Positions 18,221 to 27,116 of a stretch of DNA of 46,480 bases are shown in pieces. The notes beneath the pieces were generated by a model. The model saw only the letters and a list, made by a program, of their open reading frames with translations. It did not search any database and was not told the DNA's origin. The first letter of the stretch is position 1. Every line of letters starts with the position of its first letter. The position numbers and the translations under genes were made by a program. This stretch comes from Paenarthrobacter sp. PH39-S1 (GTDB lineage: Bacteria; Actinomycetota; Actinomycetes; Actinomycetales; Micrococcaceae): the NCBI RefSeq assembly GCF_030063245.1, contig NZ_JASISR010000031.1, forward strand, positions 1 through 46,480, read 5' to 3'.

Positions 18221-19297
18221 ATGAACACTGACGTACTGATTGTGGGCGGCGGGATAGCCGGGCTCTCGCTGGCATGCAAACTGGCCCCACATGCCGCCGT
18301 CGTACTCGTGGAGGCGGAGGGAACGCTGGCCTACCACACGTCCTCGCGCTCGGCCCGGCAGATGCAGCCCAGCTACGGACCGGCCGCGATCCGGGAACTC
18401 ACCGCCCGGAGCATTGAGGCAGTCCGGGGAATTTCCGCCGAGCTGGGGCAGCCGATTCTGCAGCCGCGGCCGTTGATCTTCATCGGCACCGAGGCGGACG
18501 TCACCGCCAGCACCGCGGCCAACGCTCACCTGCGCCCGCTCGGCCACGCGGAGACGCTGCTGCTGAGCCCGGATCTGCGCCCGGACGCTTTCGCCGCGGC
18601 ATGTCTGGACGACTCGGCCATGGAAGTCGATGTGCCGGCGCTGCTGGAATACTACCGGTCCGGGGCCGTGGCGGCGGGAGCGGCCATCATGACGGGACTT
18701 CCGGTACACACAATGCAGCGGACCTCGGGCGGCTGGATAGCCGGTGCCGGTGAGGAGGCGATTGTAGCTGCCGTGGTGGTGAACGCCGCGGGAGCCTGGG
18801 CCGATCCACTGGCGGTGATAGCCGGCGTCGGGATCCAATGCCTTCGCCCGCACCGTCGCACGGCGGCGATTGTGCGGACGGAGCAGCCGGTCAACCCTGC
18901 CGGCCCGATGGTGGCCGCCGTGGATAACAGCTTCTACTACCGTCCGGACGGTAGCGCGCTGCTGATCTCACCCTGCGAGTCCATCCCCAGCATCGCCGAA
19001 GACGCCCGGGCGGTTGAGGGGGACGTGCGCCGGCTGATAGAGCGGCTCAACGCCGTGACGTCATTGGGCATCGCCGGGCTGGAGCGGAGCTGGACGGGGC
19101 TGCGCACCTCAGGTTCCGACGGGCTCCCCGTGGTCGGTTTTGACGCGGAGTCGCCCGGATTCTTCTGGCTCGCGGGCCAGGGCGGGTACGGCATTCAGAC
19201 CTCGGCAGCGATTGCCGAACTGGCGGCGGGCCTGATCCTTTCGCCCGCTGAACCACCAAACTCGTTGTCGCTGGAGCTGGCTGCCGACCGGCCCTAA
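18221..19297 (+). CDS. FAD-dependent D-amino-acid dehydrogenase (D-arginine dehydrogenase-like)
   Basis: A 358-aa DAO-fold flavoenzyme. The dinucleotide motif GGGIAG is at residues 9-14. Segments HTSSRSARQMQPSYG, VNAAGAWADPLA, NSFYYRPDG, RSWTGLRTSGSDGLPVVG and GQGGYGIQTSAA match the pattern of Pseudomonas D-arginine dehydrogenase (DauA), which oxidises D-amino acids to oxo acids. Glycine oxidase would be an alternative, since tdh-kbl upstream makes glycine, but the motifs favour the DauA branch. It sits 60 nt after kbl with its own ribosome site, and faces a LysE-type exporter gene. Confidence 0.8.
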   Translation: MNTDVLIVGGGIAGLSLACKLAPHAAVVLVEAEGTLAYHTSSRSARQMQPSYGPAAIRELTARSIEAVRGISAELGQPILQPRPLIFIGTEADVTASTAANAHLRPLGHAETLLLSPDLRPDAFAAACLDDSAMEVDVPALLEYYRSGAVAAGAAIMTGLPVHTMQRTSGGWIAGAGEEAIVAAVVVNAAGAWADPLAVIAGVGIQCLRPHRRTAAIVRTEQPVNPAGPMVAAVDNSFYYRPDGSALLISPCESIPSIAEDARAVEGDVRRLIERLNAVTSLGIAGLERSWTGLRTSGSDGLPVVGFDAESPGFFWLAGQGGYGIQTSAAIAELAAGLILSPAEPPNSLSLELAADRP

Positions 19298-19384
19298 GGC
19301 CGCGCCCTGCCTCCCCGCATCCGATCTGAAGTGCTCATATCGCGGCAGCTCTGGCGCAATGGCCGCAAAATGGGCACCTCAGCT

Positions 19385-20044
19385 TCAGCTGGTGGCGCCC
19401 GAAACGAGTATGCCCAGCCCCAGTGCACCGACGATGGAGTTGCTGACGCGCTCCAACCACAGATTCACCTTGGGCTTGCGCAGCAGTCCCATCGCTTTGG
19501 CCGCGGCGAAGGCCACCGCACACAGATAAGCGCCCCCGATGCCGGCCTCAATAGAGCCCAGCACCAGCGCCGTGAGCAGGGAATTTCCGCCGTGCGGAAT
19601 GAACTGGGGTACCACCGCGAGGTAAAACAGCCCTACCTTAGGATTTAGCAGCGTGGAGAGGGCGCCGGCGCCGAACCCTGCCAGACGACCCGTCCGGCCG
19701 GAGCGCCGCTGCGGCGGCATGACGTCGTCAGTGCTGGCTGCAACGACCCGCGCGCGCTCGCGCCGGCCGCGCAGAAAAGCGGATACACCCAGATACAGCA
19801 GGTACAGGCCGCCGGCAATCTTCAACCAGCGGAAGAGCTCGGCCGACTGTTCCAGCACGGCCGCAAGTCCAACGCCGACCAGCAGAGCCCAGATAATGCC
19901 GGCCACCGAGCATCCGGCAGCGGTGGCCAGTCCTGCGCTGACCCGCTTCAGCGCGGTCCGCAGCACCAAGAAGGTATCCGGTCCGGGCGTCAGTGACAAC
20001 AGCAGGCACAGCCCGGCAAAGGCAAGAAGGGAAGCGATGGTCAT
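19385..20044 (-). CDS. LysE-family amino-acid exporter
   Basis: A 219-aa membrane protein with about six helices, beginning MTIASLLAFAGLCLLLSLTPGPDTFLVLRTAL, the LysE/RhtB signature with the conserved TPGPD. It exports a basic or neutral amino acid by proton exchange. I chose ATG 20044 (ribosome site GGGAG) because the longer frame to 20194 adds low-complexity sequence from the repeat region. Its position beside a D-amino-acid dehydrogenase and a threonine pathway suggests relief of amino-acid excess. Confidence 0.88.
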   Translation of the reverse strand: MTIASLLAFAGLCLLLSLTPGPDTFLVLRTALKRVSAGLATAAGCSVAGIIWALLVGVGLAAVLEQSAELFRWLKIAGGLYLLYLGVSAFLRGRRERARVVAASTDDVMPPQRRSGRTGRLAGFGAGALSTLLNPKVGLFYLAVVPQFIPHGGNSLLTALVLGSIEAGIGGAYLCAVAFAAAKAMGLLRKPKVNLWLERVSNSIVGALGLGILVSGATS

Positions 20045-20079
20045 GCTCCCATCTTCCTCGCGAATTGCCCACCGGGCCA

Positions 20080-20215
20080 GCGCCGCTCCGGTGCCGGACC
20101 GAACCCGGGGCAAAGCGTCCGGTACCCTGAGCGCCGGTGCCGGACCGAACGCGGGCAAGGCTTCCGGCAGCAGACTGCGCCGGCGCCGGACCAAGTGTCC
20201 GGTATCCCGGATCCG
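20080..20215. repeat. Imperfect tandem repeats between lysE-like gene and hutI
   Basis: Three imperfect copies of a unit of about 45-50 bp built around GGTGCCGGACCGAAC, each followed by a CCGG-rich tail (for example GCGTCCGGTAC). They fill most of the 221-bp gap between two divergent genes. No coding function is apparent. Confidence 0.6.
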
Positions 20216-20253
20216 GACGCGGACGCAGCCACCCCGGCGGTCAGGTAGCCCCG

Positions 20254-20259
20254 TAGGGT
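20254..20259 (+). promoter_or_regulatory. -10 box for leaderless hutI
   Basis: TAGGGT ends 6 nt before the hutI ATG and no Shine-Dalgarno sequence lies between, so a leaderless transcript is likely. Confidence 0.6.
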
Positions 20260-20265
20260 TGAGTC

Positions 20266-21489
20266 ATGAGCCTTGTGATCACCAATATCGGCGAGCTGAT
20301 GACCCAGGACCCGCGGGCCGGAGCGGACGAGGGCGTGCTCCGGGACGCCGCCGTCGTCGTCGAGGGGGAGCGGATCAGCTGGCTGGGCCCCGCCGCGTCT
20401 GCGCCGGCCGCGGATCTCTCCTTCGACGCCGAAGGCCGCGCGCTGCTGCCGGGTTGGGTGGATTCGCATACGCACCTGATCTTCGCCGGCGACAGGACCG
20501 CGGAGTTTGAGGCGCGGATGGCCGGGAAAAGCTACAGCGCAGGCGGGATTGCGGTGACCACGGGAGCCACGCGCAGCACCCCGGACTTCGATCTGACCCG
20601 GCTGGCGATGGGGCGGGTGGCCGAGGCGGTCGCGCAGGGGACCACGTACCTCGAAACGAAGACCGGATACGGACTTGATGTGGAGAACGAGGCCCGCAGC
20701 GCGCGGATCGCTTCCACCGTGGTGGACGAGGTGACCTATCTGGGCGCCCATCTGGTCCCCGCCGGGACGGATCCGGACGAGTACACCGGACTGGTGTGCG
20801 GTCCGATGCTCGACGCCGTCAGGCCGTACGTCCGCTGGGCGGATGTTTTTTGCGAGCGCGGCGCCTTCACGGAGGAACAATCCCGGCGCGTGCTCCAGGC
20901 CTGCCGTGCAGCCGGGCTGGGACTGCGCGTGCACGGCAACCAATTGGGGCCCGGCGCCGGGGTTCGGTTGGCGGTGGAGTTCGGCGCGGCCAGCGTGGAC
21001 CATGTGAACTACCTTGACGACGACGACGTGGCGGCGCTCGCCGGCAGCTGGTCCGACTGGGACGGGCAGGGCGGGCAGGGACGCCGCGGCACCGTTGCCA
21101 CTGCCCTGCCGGCGTGTGATCTATCCACCCGCCAGCCGCTGGCACCGGCCCGCCTACTCCTGGACGCCGGCGTGCAGTTGGCGCTGGCGTCCAACTGCAA
21201 CCCGGGCACTTCCTACACCAGTTCGATGGCGTTCTGCGTCACGACGGCGGTGCTGCAGATGGGATTGAGCGTGCACGAAGCGGTGCGGGCCGCCACCTAC
21301 GGTGGTGCCCTGGCATTGGGCCGGGAGAGCGGCTCCGATACCGATGGCAGCCGGGCCGTGGGATCCATTGCCGTCGGCCACCGGGCGGACCTGCACCTGC
21401 TGAACGCCCCCTCGGCGACCCATTTGGCCTATCGCCCGGGTATCCCGCTGACCGCGGCGCTCTGGCGGGCCGGAGTCCGGCAAGCGTAA
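20266..21489 (+). CDS. hutI: Imidazolonepropionase
   Basis: Third step of histidine breakdown: opens 4-imidazolone-5-propanoate to N-formimino-L-glutamate. The amidohydrolase metal motif is DSHTHLIFAGDR (about residue 65); RMAGKSYSAGGI, TYLETKTGYGLD, VHGNQLGPG and the late SNCNPGTSYTSSM segment are hutI hallmarks. At 407 aa it is normal. No other hut gene lies in the window. The last 39 bp including the stop are duplicated immediately downstream. Confidence 0.93.
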   Translation: MSLVITNIGELMTQDPRAGADEGVLRDAAVVVEGERISWLGPAASAPAADLSFDAEGRALLPGWVDSHTHLIFAGDRTAEFEARMAGKSYSAGGIAVTTGATRSTPDFDLTRLAMGRVAEAVAQGTTYLETKTGYGLDVENEARSARIASTVVDEVTYLGAHLVPAGTDPDEYTGLVCGPMLDAVRPYVRWADVFCERGAFTEEQSRRVLQACRAAGLGLRVHGNQLGPGAGVRLAVEFGAASVDHVNYLDDDDVAALAGSWSDWDGQGGQGRRGTVATALPACDLSTRQPLAPARLLLDAGVQLALASNCNPGTSYTSSMAFCVTTAVLQMGLSVHEAVRAATYGGALALGRESGSDTDGSRAVGSIAVGHRADLHLLNAPSATHLAYRPGIPLTAALWRAGVRQA

Positions 21490-21568
21490 GCCGTCCGCCG
21501 GGCGGGCCTACCGCGGCGATCTGGCGGGCCGGAGTCTGGCAAGCGTAAGCCGTCCGCCGGGCGGGCCC
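21451..21568. repeat. 59-bp tandem duplication across the hutI stop codon
   Basis: Bases 21451-21509 recur at 21510-21568 with only a few changes, including the segment CAAGCGTAAGCCGTCCGCCG. The first copy contains the last 13 hutI codons including TAA; the second is non-coding. A third partial match begins at 21569. Confidence 0.85.
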
Positions 21569-21661
21569 ACCGGGGCTGCCCGGCGGACGCGGAGCCGGCG
21601 CCGTCAACCACCGGGGCGGCCATTGCCCCGCGCTGTGCCCCGTCGTAACGTTGACCATGCC

Positions 21662-23098
21662 ATGACCTGGTCAGTCGATGCCACCGGATATGAATTCGCA
21701 CGGCAGGTCCTCCAGCGGGGCATTGCCGGCGTGTACCTTGTGGCATTTTTCTCCGCGGTGGCCCAGTTCCGCCCGCTGCTGGGCGAGCACGGGCTGCTGC
21801 CGGCGCCGAGGTACCTGGCCCGGGTTGCTGGCGGCGGTGTGCCGACCATCTTCCGGTGGCACTATTCGGACCGGTTCCTGCTCCTGGTGGCGTGGGCAGG
21901 CGCCGCGCTCGCTGCCGTGACCGTGGCCGGATTGCCGCAGCTGGGTCCGCCATGGCTGCCGTTCGTCGTGTTCGCGCTGCTGTGGACCGGTTACCTCTCC
22001 ATAGTGAATATCGGGCAGGTATTTTACGGCTTCGGCTGGGAGAGCCTGCTGCTGGAGGCGGGTTTTCTGGCCGCGTTCCTGGGGTCCAACGAGACGGCGC
22101 CGCCGGTGGCGGTCATCTGGCTGGTGCGCTGGCTGGTGTTCCGGCTGGAGTTCGGCGCCGGGCTGATTAAGATCCGCGGCGACAGCTGCTGGCGGGACCT
22201 GACGGCGCTGTATTACCACCACGAAACGCAGCCGATGCCGAATCCGGCCAGCTGGTTCTTCCATCACCTGCCCAAGCCGCTGCACAAGGTGGAAGTTGCC
22301 GGGAACCACTTTGCCCAGCTGGTAGTGCCGTTCTTCCTGTTCGCTCCGCAGCCCGTGGCCAGCGCGGCGGCCGGCATCATTATCGTGACCCAGCTCTGGC
22401 TGGTTGTATCGGGAAATTTTGCCTGGTTGAACGTGCTGACCATTGTGCTGGCGTTTTCCGCCCTCGGGGACGGCGCCGCGCACGCCGTCCTGGCGGCAGT
22501 TCCGGCCGGCGTTCCGGACCGGGCGGCGACGCCATTGTGGTTTACCGCCGTGGTCCTGGTGATGACGGCCGGGATGCTGTTCCTGAGCTACTGGCCGGCA
22601 CGCAATCTGCTTTCCCGCCGGCAGCTGATGAACGCCAGCTTCAACCGTTGGCACCTCTGCAACGCCTACGGAGCCTTCGGAAGCATCACGCGTCGCCGTT
22701 ACGAGGTCGTGGTCGAGGGGACCGACGACGACGATCCCGGCACGGGTGCGCGCTGGCGGGAGTACGAATTCAAGGGAAAACCCGGGGATCCGGCCCGGAT
22801 GCCACGCCAGTTCGCCCCGTACCATCTGCGGTTGGACTGGATGATGTGGTTCCTGGCCCTCGGCTCACCGGGGTTCAGCTGGTTCGTTCCCCTGCTGCAG
22901 CGCCTGCTGGCGGCGGACCGGCCGACCCTGCGCTTACTGCGCGTGGATCCCTTTGCCGGAGCCCGACCGCGTTGGGTCCGCGCCCGCTTGTTCCGTTACC
23001 GGTACTCAACACCCAAGGAACGCCGGGCCAGCGGTCTGTGGTGGATCCGTGAACCGGCCGGTGAATACGTCCCCCCGCTCCGTCAGGGCCAGGATTGA
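21662..23098 (+). CDS. Lipase maturation factor-like membrane protein
   Basis: A 478-aa multi-pass membrane protein. The order of features resembles the LMF1/DUF1222 family: several N-terminal helices (AGVYLVAFFSAVAQF, LPFVVFALLWTGYLSIVNIGQVFYGFGWESLLLEAGF), the core RWLVFRLEFGAGLIKIRGDSCWRDLTALYYHHETQPMPNP split over the next stretch, and a soluble C-terminal part with NAYGAFGSITRRRYEVVVEG. In vertebrates LMF1 helps fold secreted lipases; what the bacterial proteins do is unknown. The ATG has no clear ribosome site; TAACGT lies 11 nt upstream. Confidence 0.85.
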   Translation: MTWSVDATGYEFARQVLQRGIAGVYLVAFFSAVAQFRPLLGEHGLLPAPRYLARVAGGGVPTIFRWHYSDRFLLLVAWAGAALAAVTVAGLPQLGPPWLPFVVFALLWTGYLSIVNIGQVFYGFGWESLLLEAGFLAAFLGSNETAPPVAVIWLVRWLVFRLEFGAGLIKIRGDSCWRDLTALYYHHETQPMPNPASWFFHHLPKPLHKVEVAGNHFAQLVVPFFLFAPQPVASAAAGIIIVTQLWLVVSGNFAWLNVLTIVLAFSALGDGAAHAVLAAVPAGVPDRAATPLWFTAVVLVMTAGMLFLSYWPARNLLSRRQLMNASFNRWHLCNAYGAFGSITRRRYEVVVEGTDDDDPGTGARWREYEFKGKPGDPARMPRQFAPYHLRLDWMMWFLALGSPGFSWFVPLLQRLLAADRPTLRLLRVDPFAGARPRWVRARLFRYRYSTPKERRASGLWWIREPAGEYVPPLRQGQD

Positions 23099-23118
23099 CC
23101 CGAACCGGTAGGGATGTG

Positions 23119-23135
23119 GATCGAAAATGATCAAA
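23119..23135. promoter_or_regulatory. Candidate DeoR-family operator
   Basis: GATCGAAAATGATCAAA lies about 105 nt before the first gene of the amino-sugar operon. AT-rich sites with GAAAAT or its complement are usual for AgaR/GlpR-type DeoR regulators, and such a regulator ends this operon. A possible -10 box, TATGCT, follows at 23172-23177, with no clear -35. Confidence 0.45.
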
Positions 23136-23241
23136 CCTAGCGGTAAGACGTCACGTTCAATCATCGGGTGCTATGCTGGGGCAAAGAATCGGTCTTCGTG
23201 GGCCGTATATTACCGACCTGATGCAAAGAGATTGGCTGACA

Positions 23242-24219
23242 ATGACCAACGCAGCTGCAACCGCCGCCGGCGGCGCGTACATGGATGAAGAGTTGACGAG
23301 CCAGCCGGAGGTCTGGGCCCGCGCCATCGAGCAGGCCACCGCGGACGGGAAGGCCGGGAATCTGCTGCCGCGCGACGGCGAGCGGGTTGCGGTCATCGGT
23401 TGCGGTACGTCCTGGTTTATGGCGCAAAGCTACGCCGTGGCCCGCGAATCCGCGGGCAAGGGTGTTACCGATCCCTTTGCCGCGTCGGAGGCGTTTTTGG
23501 GGTCCGCCCGCGGCTACGACACCGTCGTGGCCATCACGCGCTCGGGGACCACGTCCGAGGTGCTGGAAATCCTGACGCAGCTCAAGGGCACGGTGCGGAC
23601 CATCGCGCTGGTGGGGGATTTGGGCTCGCCGATCATGACTCTGGCCGACGCCGTCGTCGAACTTCCCTATGCTGACGAAAAGTCGGTGGTGCAGACACGT
23701 TTTGCCACCACCGCCCTTGCCTACCTGCTGACCAGCGTCGGTATGGATCTGAGCCGCGCCGTTGAAGAAGCCAAGACAGCCGTCAGCGCACCGGTGGAAC
23801 AGGAACTGATCGACGCCGAACAGTTCACCTTTCTGGGGCGCGGCTGGACCGTGGGACTGGCGCATGAGGCGGGGCTGAAGATGCGTGAAGCAGTGCAGGG
23901 CTGGACCGAGAGCTATCCGGCGATGGAATACCGGCACGGGCCCATCGCGATCGCGGCGCCCAACCGCGTGACCTGGCTGTTTGGCGCGCAGCCGGAGGGG
24001 CTGGATGCGGATATGGCCAGGACCGGTGCCCTGTATATCCATACGGACAGGCACCCGCTGGCCGAGCTGGCCCGCGTGCACCGGGTGACGCTGGAGCGCG
24101 CGCGTGCCCGCGGCCTGGATCCGGATTCGCCGCGCAACCTCACGCGTTCGGTGATTCTGGACGACGCCATTTCCGGGGCGGCGTCCGGCCCCACGTCCGG
24201 TCCCACGGCAGACTCCTGA
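23242..24219 (+). CDS. SIS-domain sugar-phosphate isomerase/deaminase (AgaS-like)
   Basis: A 325-aa protein of two SIS domains without the glutaminase part found in GlmS. Visible motifs: VIGCGTSWFMAQSYA and ITRSGTTSEVLEIL in the first domain, EAGLKMREAVQG and MEYRHGPIAI in the second. AgaS-type proteins deaminate and isomerise galactosamine-6-phosphate to tagatose-6-phosphate. The neighbours (ROK kinase, PfkB kinase, class II aldolase, DeoR) support that, though a fructosamine or glucosamine phosphate role cannot be excluded. Start 23242 is uncertain; ATG 23281 is an alternative and neither has a good ribosome site. Confidence 0.8.
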   Translation: MTNAAATAAGGAYMDEELTSQPEVWARAIEQATADGKAGNLLPRDGERVAVIGCGTSWFMAQSYAVARESAGKGVTDPFAASEAFLGSARGYDTVVAITRSGTTSEVLEILTQLKGTVRTIALVGDLGSPIMTLADAVVELPYADEKSVVQTRFATTALAYLLTSVGMDLSRAVEEAKTAVSAPVEQELIDAEQFTFLGRGWTVGLAHEAGLKMREAVQGWTESYPAMEYRHGPIAIAAPNRVTWLFGAQPEGLDADMARTGALYIHTDRHPLAELARVHRVTLERARARGLDPDSPRNLTRSVILDDAISGAASGPTSGPTADS

Positions 24220-24248
24220 GCCGGCCCCCCGCCCCGGAGAGCGCACCC

Positions 24249-25235
24249 ATGAGTCATGCCCAGCCGGCCGTCCTGGCCTTCGACGTTGGCGGCACAGATA
24301 TGAAGGCCGGTATTGTGGCTGGCGGAGTTTCGGCTGGTAACGCCGTGGTCCGGGACCTGCAGCGCCTGCCCACGCCGCACTGCGAAGGCACCGCCCGGGC
24401 CGGTTCCGGGCGCGGCGACGCCATTGTGGAACGGATCGCCGGGCTGACGGAGACATACCGGCGCAGACACCCGGATATTGCGCTGGCCGCGGTGGGCGTA
24501 ACGGTTCCCGGGCTGGTGGATGAGGCGGCCGGCGTTGGCCTGTTTTCGGCAAACCTGGGCTGGCGGGATTACCCGTTTGTCGCACGGCTCGAGGCCCGGC
24601 TGGGGCTCCCCGTCGCCTTCGGGCACGACGTCGGCATGGCCGGCGAAGCGGAATTCCGGATTGGCGCAGCGCGGGGCCGGTCCGACGTGGTCGTGCTGGT
24701 GATCGGGACCGGCATCGCAGGAGCGGTATTCAGCGATGGCCGCCGGCTGACCGGCGGCGGCCTAGCCGGGGAGCTCGGCCATGCCATGGTCCCGGGCGCG
24801 GACGGTGCCCTGCGGATTCTGGAGTCGGTGGGCTCCGCCGGTGCCGTGGCCCGCCGGTACACCGAAGCCGGCGGGGCGTCCGTCCGTGGGGCGCGCGAGG
24901 TGCTGGAGCGGGCGGGCCTAGGCGACGCCCTCGCCGCCGGGATCTGGGCCGACGCTGTGGCCGCGCTGGCCTTCAGTGTGGCACAGTGCGTCTCCATTCT
25001 CGGGACCGAAACGGTGGTGCTCGGCGGCGGGCTGGCCGAGGCCGGAGATGCATTGTTCGTGCCGCTGGACAGGGATGTGGATAAACTGCTGACCTTTCAC
25101 CGCCGCCCGCGGCTGGTGCCCGCTGAACTGGGACAAAATGCCGGACTGATAGGGTCCGCGCTCAAGGCGCGCGACCTGCTCGCCGCGGCGCAGGGATCCT
25201 CAAGACCGGTCCGGCAACGACAGGTCCTACCGTGA
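24249..25235 (+). CDS. ROK-family sugar kinase
   Basis: A 328-aa ATP-dependent sugar kinase. The phosphate-binding motif AFDVGGTDMKAGIV begins near residue 11; VGVTVPGLVDEAAG and VLVIGTGIAGAVFSDGR follow. The zinc-binding CxCGxxGCxE motif of most ROK kinases is absent after GELGHAMVPGADG, so this is a zinc-less branch. In this operon it would phosphorylate N-acetylgalactosamine or galactosamine at C6. GGAGAG precedes the ATG by 8 nt. The stop overlaps an alternative GTG start of the next gene. Confidence 0.87.
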   Translation: MSHAQPAVLAFDVGGTDMKAGIVAGGVSAGNAVVRDLQRLPTPHCEGTARAGSGRGDAIVERIAGLTETYRRRHPDIALAAVGVTVPGLVDEAAGVGLFSANLGWRDYPFVARLEARLGLPVAFGHDVGMAGEAEFRIGAARGRSDVVVLVIGTGIAGAVFSDGRRLTGGGLAGELGHAMVPGADGALRILESVGSAGAVARRYTEAGGASVRGAREVLERAGLGDALAAGIWADAVAALAFSVAQCVSILGTETVVLGGGLAEAGDALFVPLDRDVDKLLTFHRRPRLVPAELGQNAGLIGSALKARDLLAAAQGSSRPVRQRQVLP

Positions 25236-25285
25236 CGGGCGTGACGGGCACCGGGAAAACCGGCAGGGGGGAGAACGGCGCCGCA

Positions 25286-26218
25286 ATGACCGGCAGTGTC
25301 GTCACCGTCACGCCGAACCCCGCCCTGGACATTACCTATACGGTCGCCGGGCTTCGGCCAGGCGGATCGCACCGGGTACCCGCACCGCTGACGCGGGCCG
25401 GTGGGAAGGGCGTTAATGTTTCCCGGGTGGCGCACCAGCTGGGCTGCCCGACGCTGGTCATCTCCACGGCGGGCGGCGGCACCGGTGCGGAATTCGCCGC
25501 CGACCTCCGCAACAGCGGGATCCCGAACCGGCTCATCCCGGTGACAGCGCAGACCCGCCGGACCATCGCACTGGTGGATACCGGGGCGGACCTGACCAGC
25601 ATCTTCAACGAAGAGGGCCCGGCGCTGAGCGCCTCGGAGTGGCAGCGTCTGGTTGCCGCCGTCGTTGAAAGCCTTGCTACGGCCGGCGTGCTGGTCGGCT
25701 CGGGTAGCCTGCCGGAGAATGCGCCGGCGGATTTCTATCCGGCTCTGGTCGAACTGGCCCACCGGGCTGGCGTGCCGGCGATCATCGACACCTCCGGCGC
25801 CGGCATACTGGCCGCGGCGAAGGCAGGCGCAGATCTGCTCAAGCCGAACAATGACGAGCTGACCGAGGCGATGGGGGAGCGGGATCTGGTCACGGCCGCG
25901 CTTAGGCTGCTTGAAATGGGTGCCCGGAGGGTGCTGGTCAGCGCCGGCGCCGAGGGCATGCTGGCCTTTGACGCCGGAACCCCCGGACGGTACCTTTGCG
26001 CCCGGCTGCCGGAGCCGCTGCGCGGAAATCCCACCGGGGCCGGCGACGCCGCGGTCAGTGCGGCCGCCGTCGCCCTGGCAGCGGGAATCACCGACCTGGA
26101 GGAGATTCTGCGCCGCGCAACCGCCTGGAGCGCGGCCGCGGTCTTGATGCCCGCGGCCGGCGAAATATCCCCGCGCCATCAGGAGCTGGCCGGCCAGCTC
26201 ATCATCAGGCGGTACTGA
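25286..26218 (+). CDS. PfkB-family kinase (1-phosphofructokinase or tagatose-6-phosphate kinase)
   Basis: A 310-aa ribokinase-fold kinase. It opens VVTVTPNPALDITYTV, as in FruK and LacC, has GGKGVNVSRVAHQLG near residue 40, and the catalytic anion-hole motif PTGAGDAAVSAA near residue 250. In this cluster it most likely phosphorylates tagatose-6-phosphate to the 1,6-bisphosphate for the adjacent aldolase. I chose ATG 25286 to match family length; a GTG at 25232 overlapping the previous stop (GTGA) would add 18 Gly/Thr-rich residues. Confidence 0.85.
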   Translation: MTGSVVTVTPNPALDITYTVAGLRPGGSHRVPAPLTRAGGKGVNVSRVAHQLGCPTLVISTAGGGTGAEFAADLRNSGIPNRLIPVTAQTRRTIALVDTGADLTSIFNEEGPALSASEWQRLVAAVVESLATAGVLVGSGSLPENAPADFYPALVELAHRAGVPAIIDTSGAGILAAAKAGADLLKPNNDELTEAMGERDLVTAALRLLEMGARRVLVSAGAEGMLAFDAGTPGRYLCARLPEPLRGNPTGAGDAAVSAAAVALAAGITDLEEILRRATAWSAAAVLMPAAGEISPRHQELAGQLIIRRY

Positions 26219-26261
26219 CTTTTTCAGCCACTCCCGAGCCACGCAACGATCGAAGGAAGAC

Positions 26262-27116
26262 ATGGCACTGAGCCCCACACGCGAACTGATGGCTGCCGCC
26301 GCGGCAACCGGCTCCGGGCAGGGGGCCTTCAACGTCATCCACCTGGAGACGGTCGAGGGCCTGCTGGCCGGAGCGGAATCCGCCGGCCTGCCTCTGATCC
26401 TGCAGATTTCCGAAAACTGCGCCCGGTACCACGGCGGCCTGGAACCGCTGGCGCTGGCCACCCTGGCCGCGGCGCGGCGGTCATCCGTTCCCGTGTCGGT
26501 CCATCTGGACCATGCCGAGGACGAGCAGCTGGCCTACCAGGCGGTCGATCTGGGTTTCGGATCCATTATGTACGACGGCGCCCGGTTTGAGTATGCGGAC
26601 AATGTGGCCGTGACCCGCCGGGTCACGGAGTACGCGCACGCACGCGGCGTGTACGTTGAGGCGGAACTGGGGAAGGTCGGCGGCAAGGACGGCGCGCATG
26701 CGCCCGGCGTGCTCACCGACCCAAAGGAAGCCGTCGCCTTCGTGGCCGCCACTAAGGTTGACGCGCTCGCCGTCGCCGTCGGCTCTTCTCATGCCATGAC
26801 GGAGCGCAGTGCGGCCCTGGACCTGGCGCGGATCGGTGCGCTCAAGGCGGCACTGAATGTGCCGTTGGTGCTGCACGGTTCCTCCGGCGTCCCGGATGAT
26901 GCCATCGTGGCGGCGATCGCGGCCGGAATGACGAAAATCAACGTCTCGACGCACCTGAACGGGTTCTTCACCCGGGCCGTGCGGGAATACCTTAACCTGA
27001 ACCCCGCCGTCGTCGACTCGCGGAAGTACCTCAAAGCCGGCCGGGACGCCCTCGTTCCGGAGGTGGCACGCCTGCTGAGTCTGTTCTCGACTGTGCACGC
27101 GCAAGGAGAAAAATGA
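26262..27116 (+). CDS. Class II ketose-bisphosphate aldolase (tagatose/fructose type)
   Basis: Zinc-dependent aldolase of 284 aa cleaving tagatose- or fructose-1,6-bisphosphate to dihydroxyacetone phosphate and glyceraldehyde-3-phosphate. Seen: the opening GQGAFNVIHLETVEGLLAG, the zinc site VHLDHAEDEQL, YVEAELGKVGGKDG, and HGSSGVPDD near residue 206 plus the phosphate-binding INVSTHLNG. Its size and context are like KbaY/GatY. GAAGGAAG precedes the ATG. The stop overlaps the DeoR start (ATGA). Confidence 0.9.
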   Translation: MALSPTRELMAAAAATGSGQGAFNVIHLETVEGLLAGAESAGLPLILQISENCARYHGGLEPLALATLAAARRSSVPVSVHLDHAEDEQLAYQAVDLGFGSIMYDGARFEYADNVAVTRRVTEYAHARGVYVEAELGKVGGKDGAHAPGVLTDPKEAVAFVAATKVDALAVAVGSSHAMTERSAALDLARIGALKAALNVPLVLHGSSGVPDDAIVAAIAAGMTKINVSTHLNGFFTRAVREYLNLNPAVVDSRKYLKAGRDALVPEVARLLSLFSTVHAQGEK

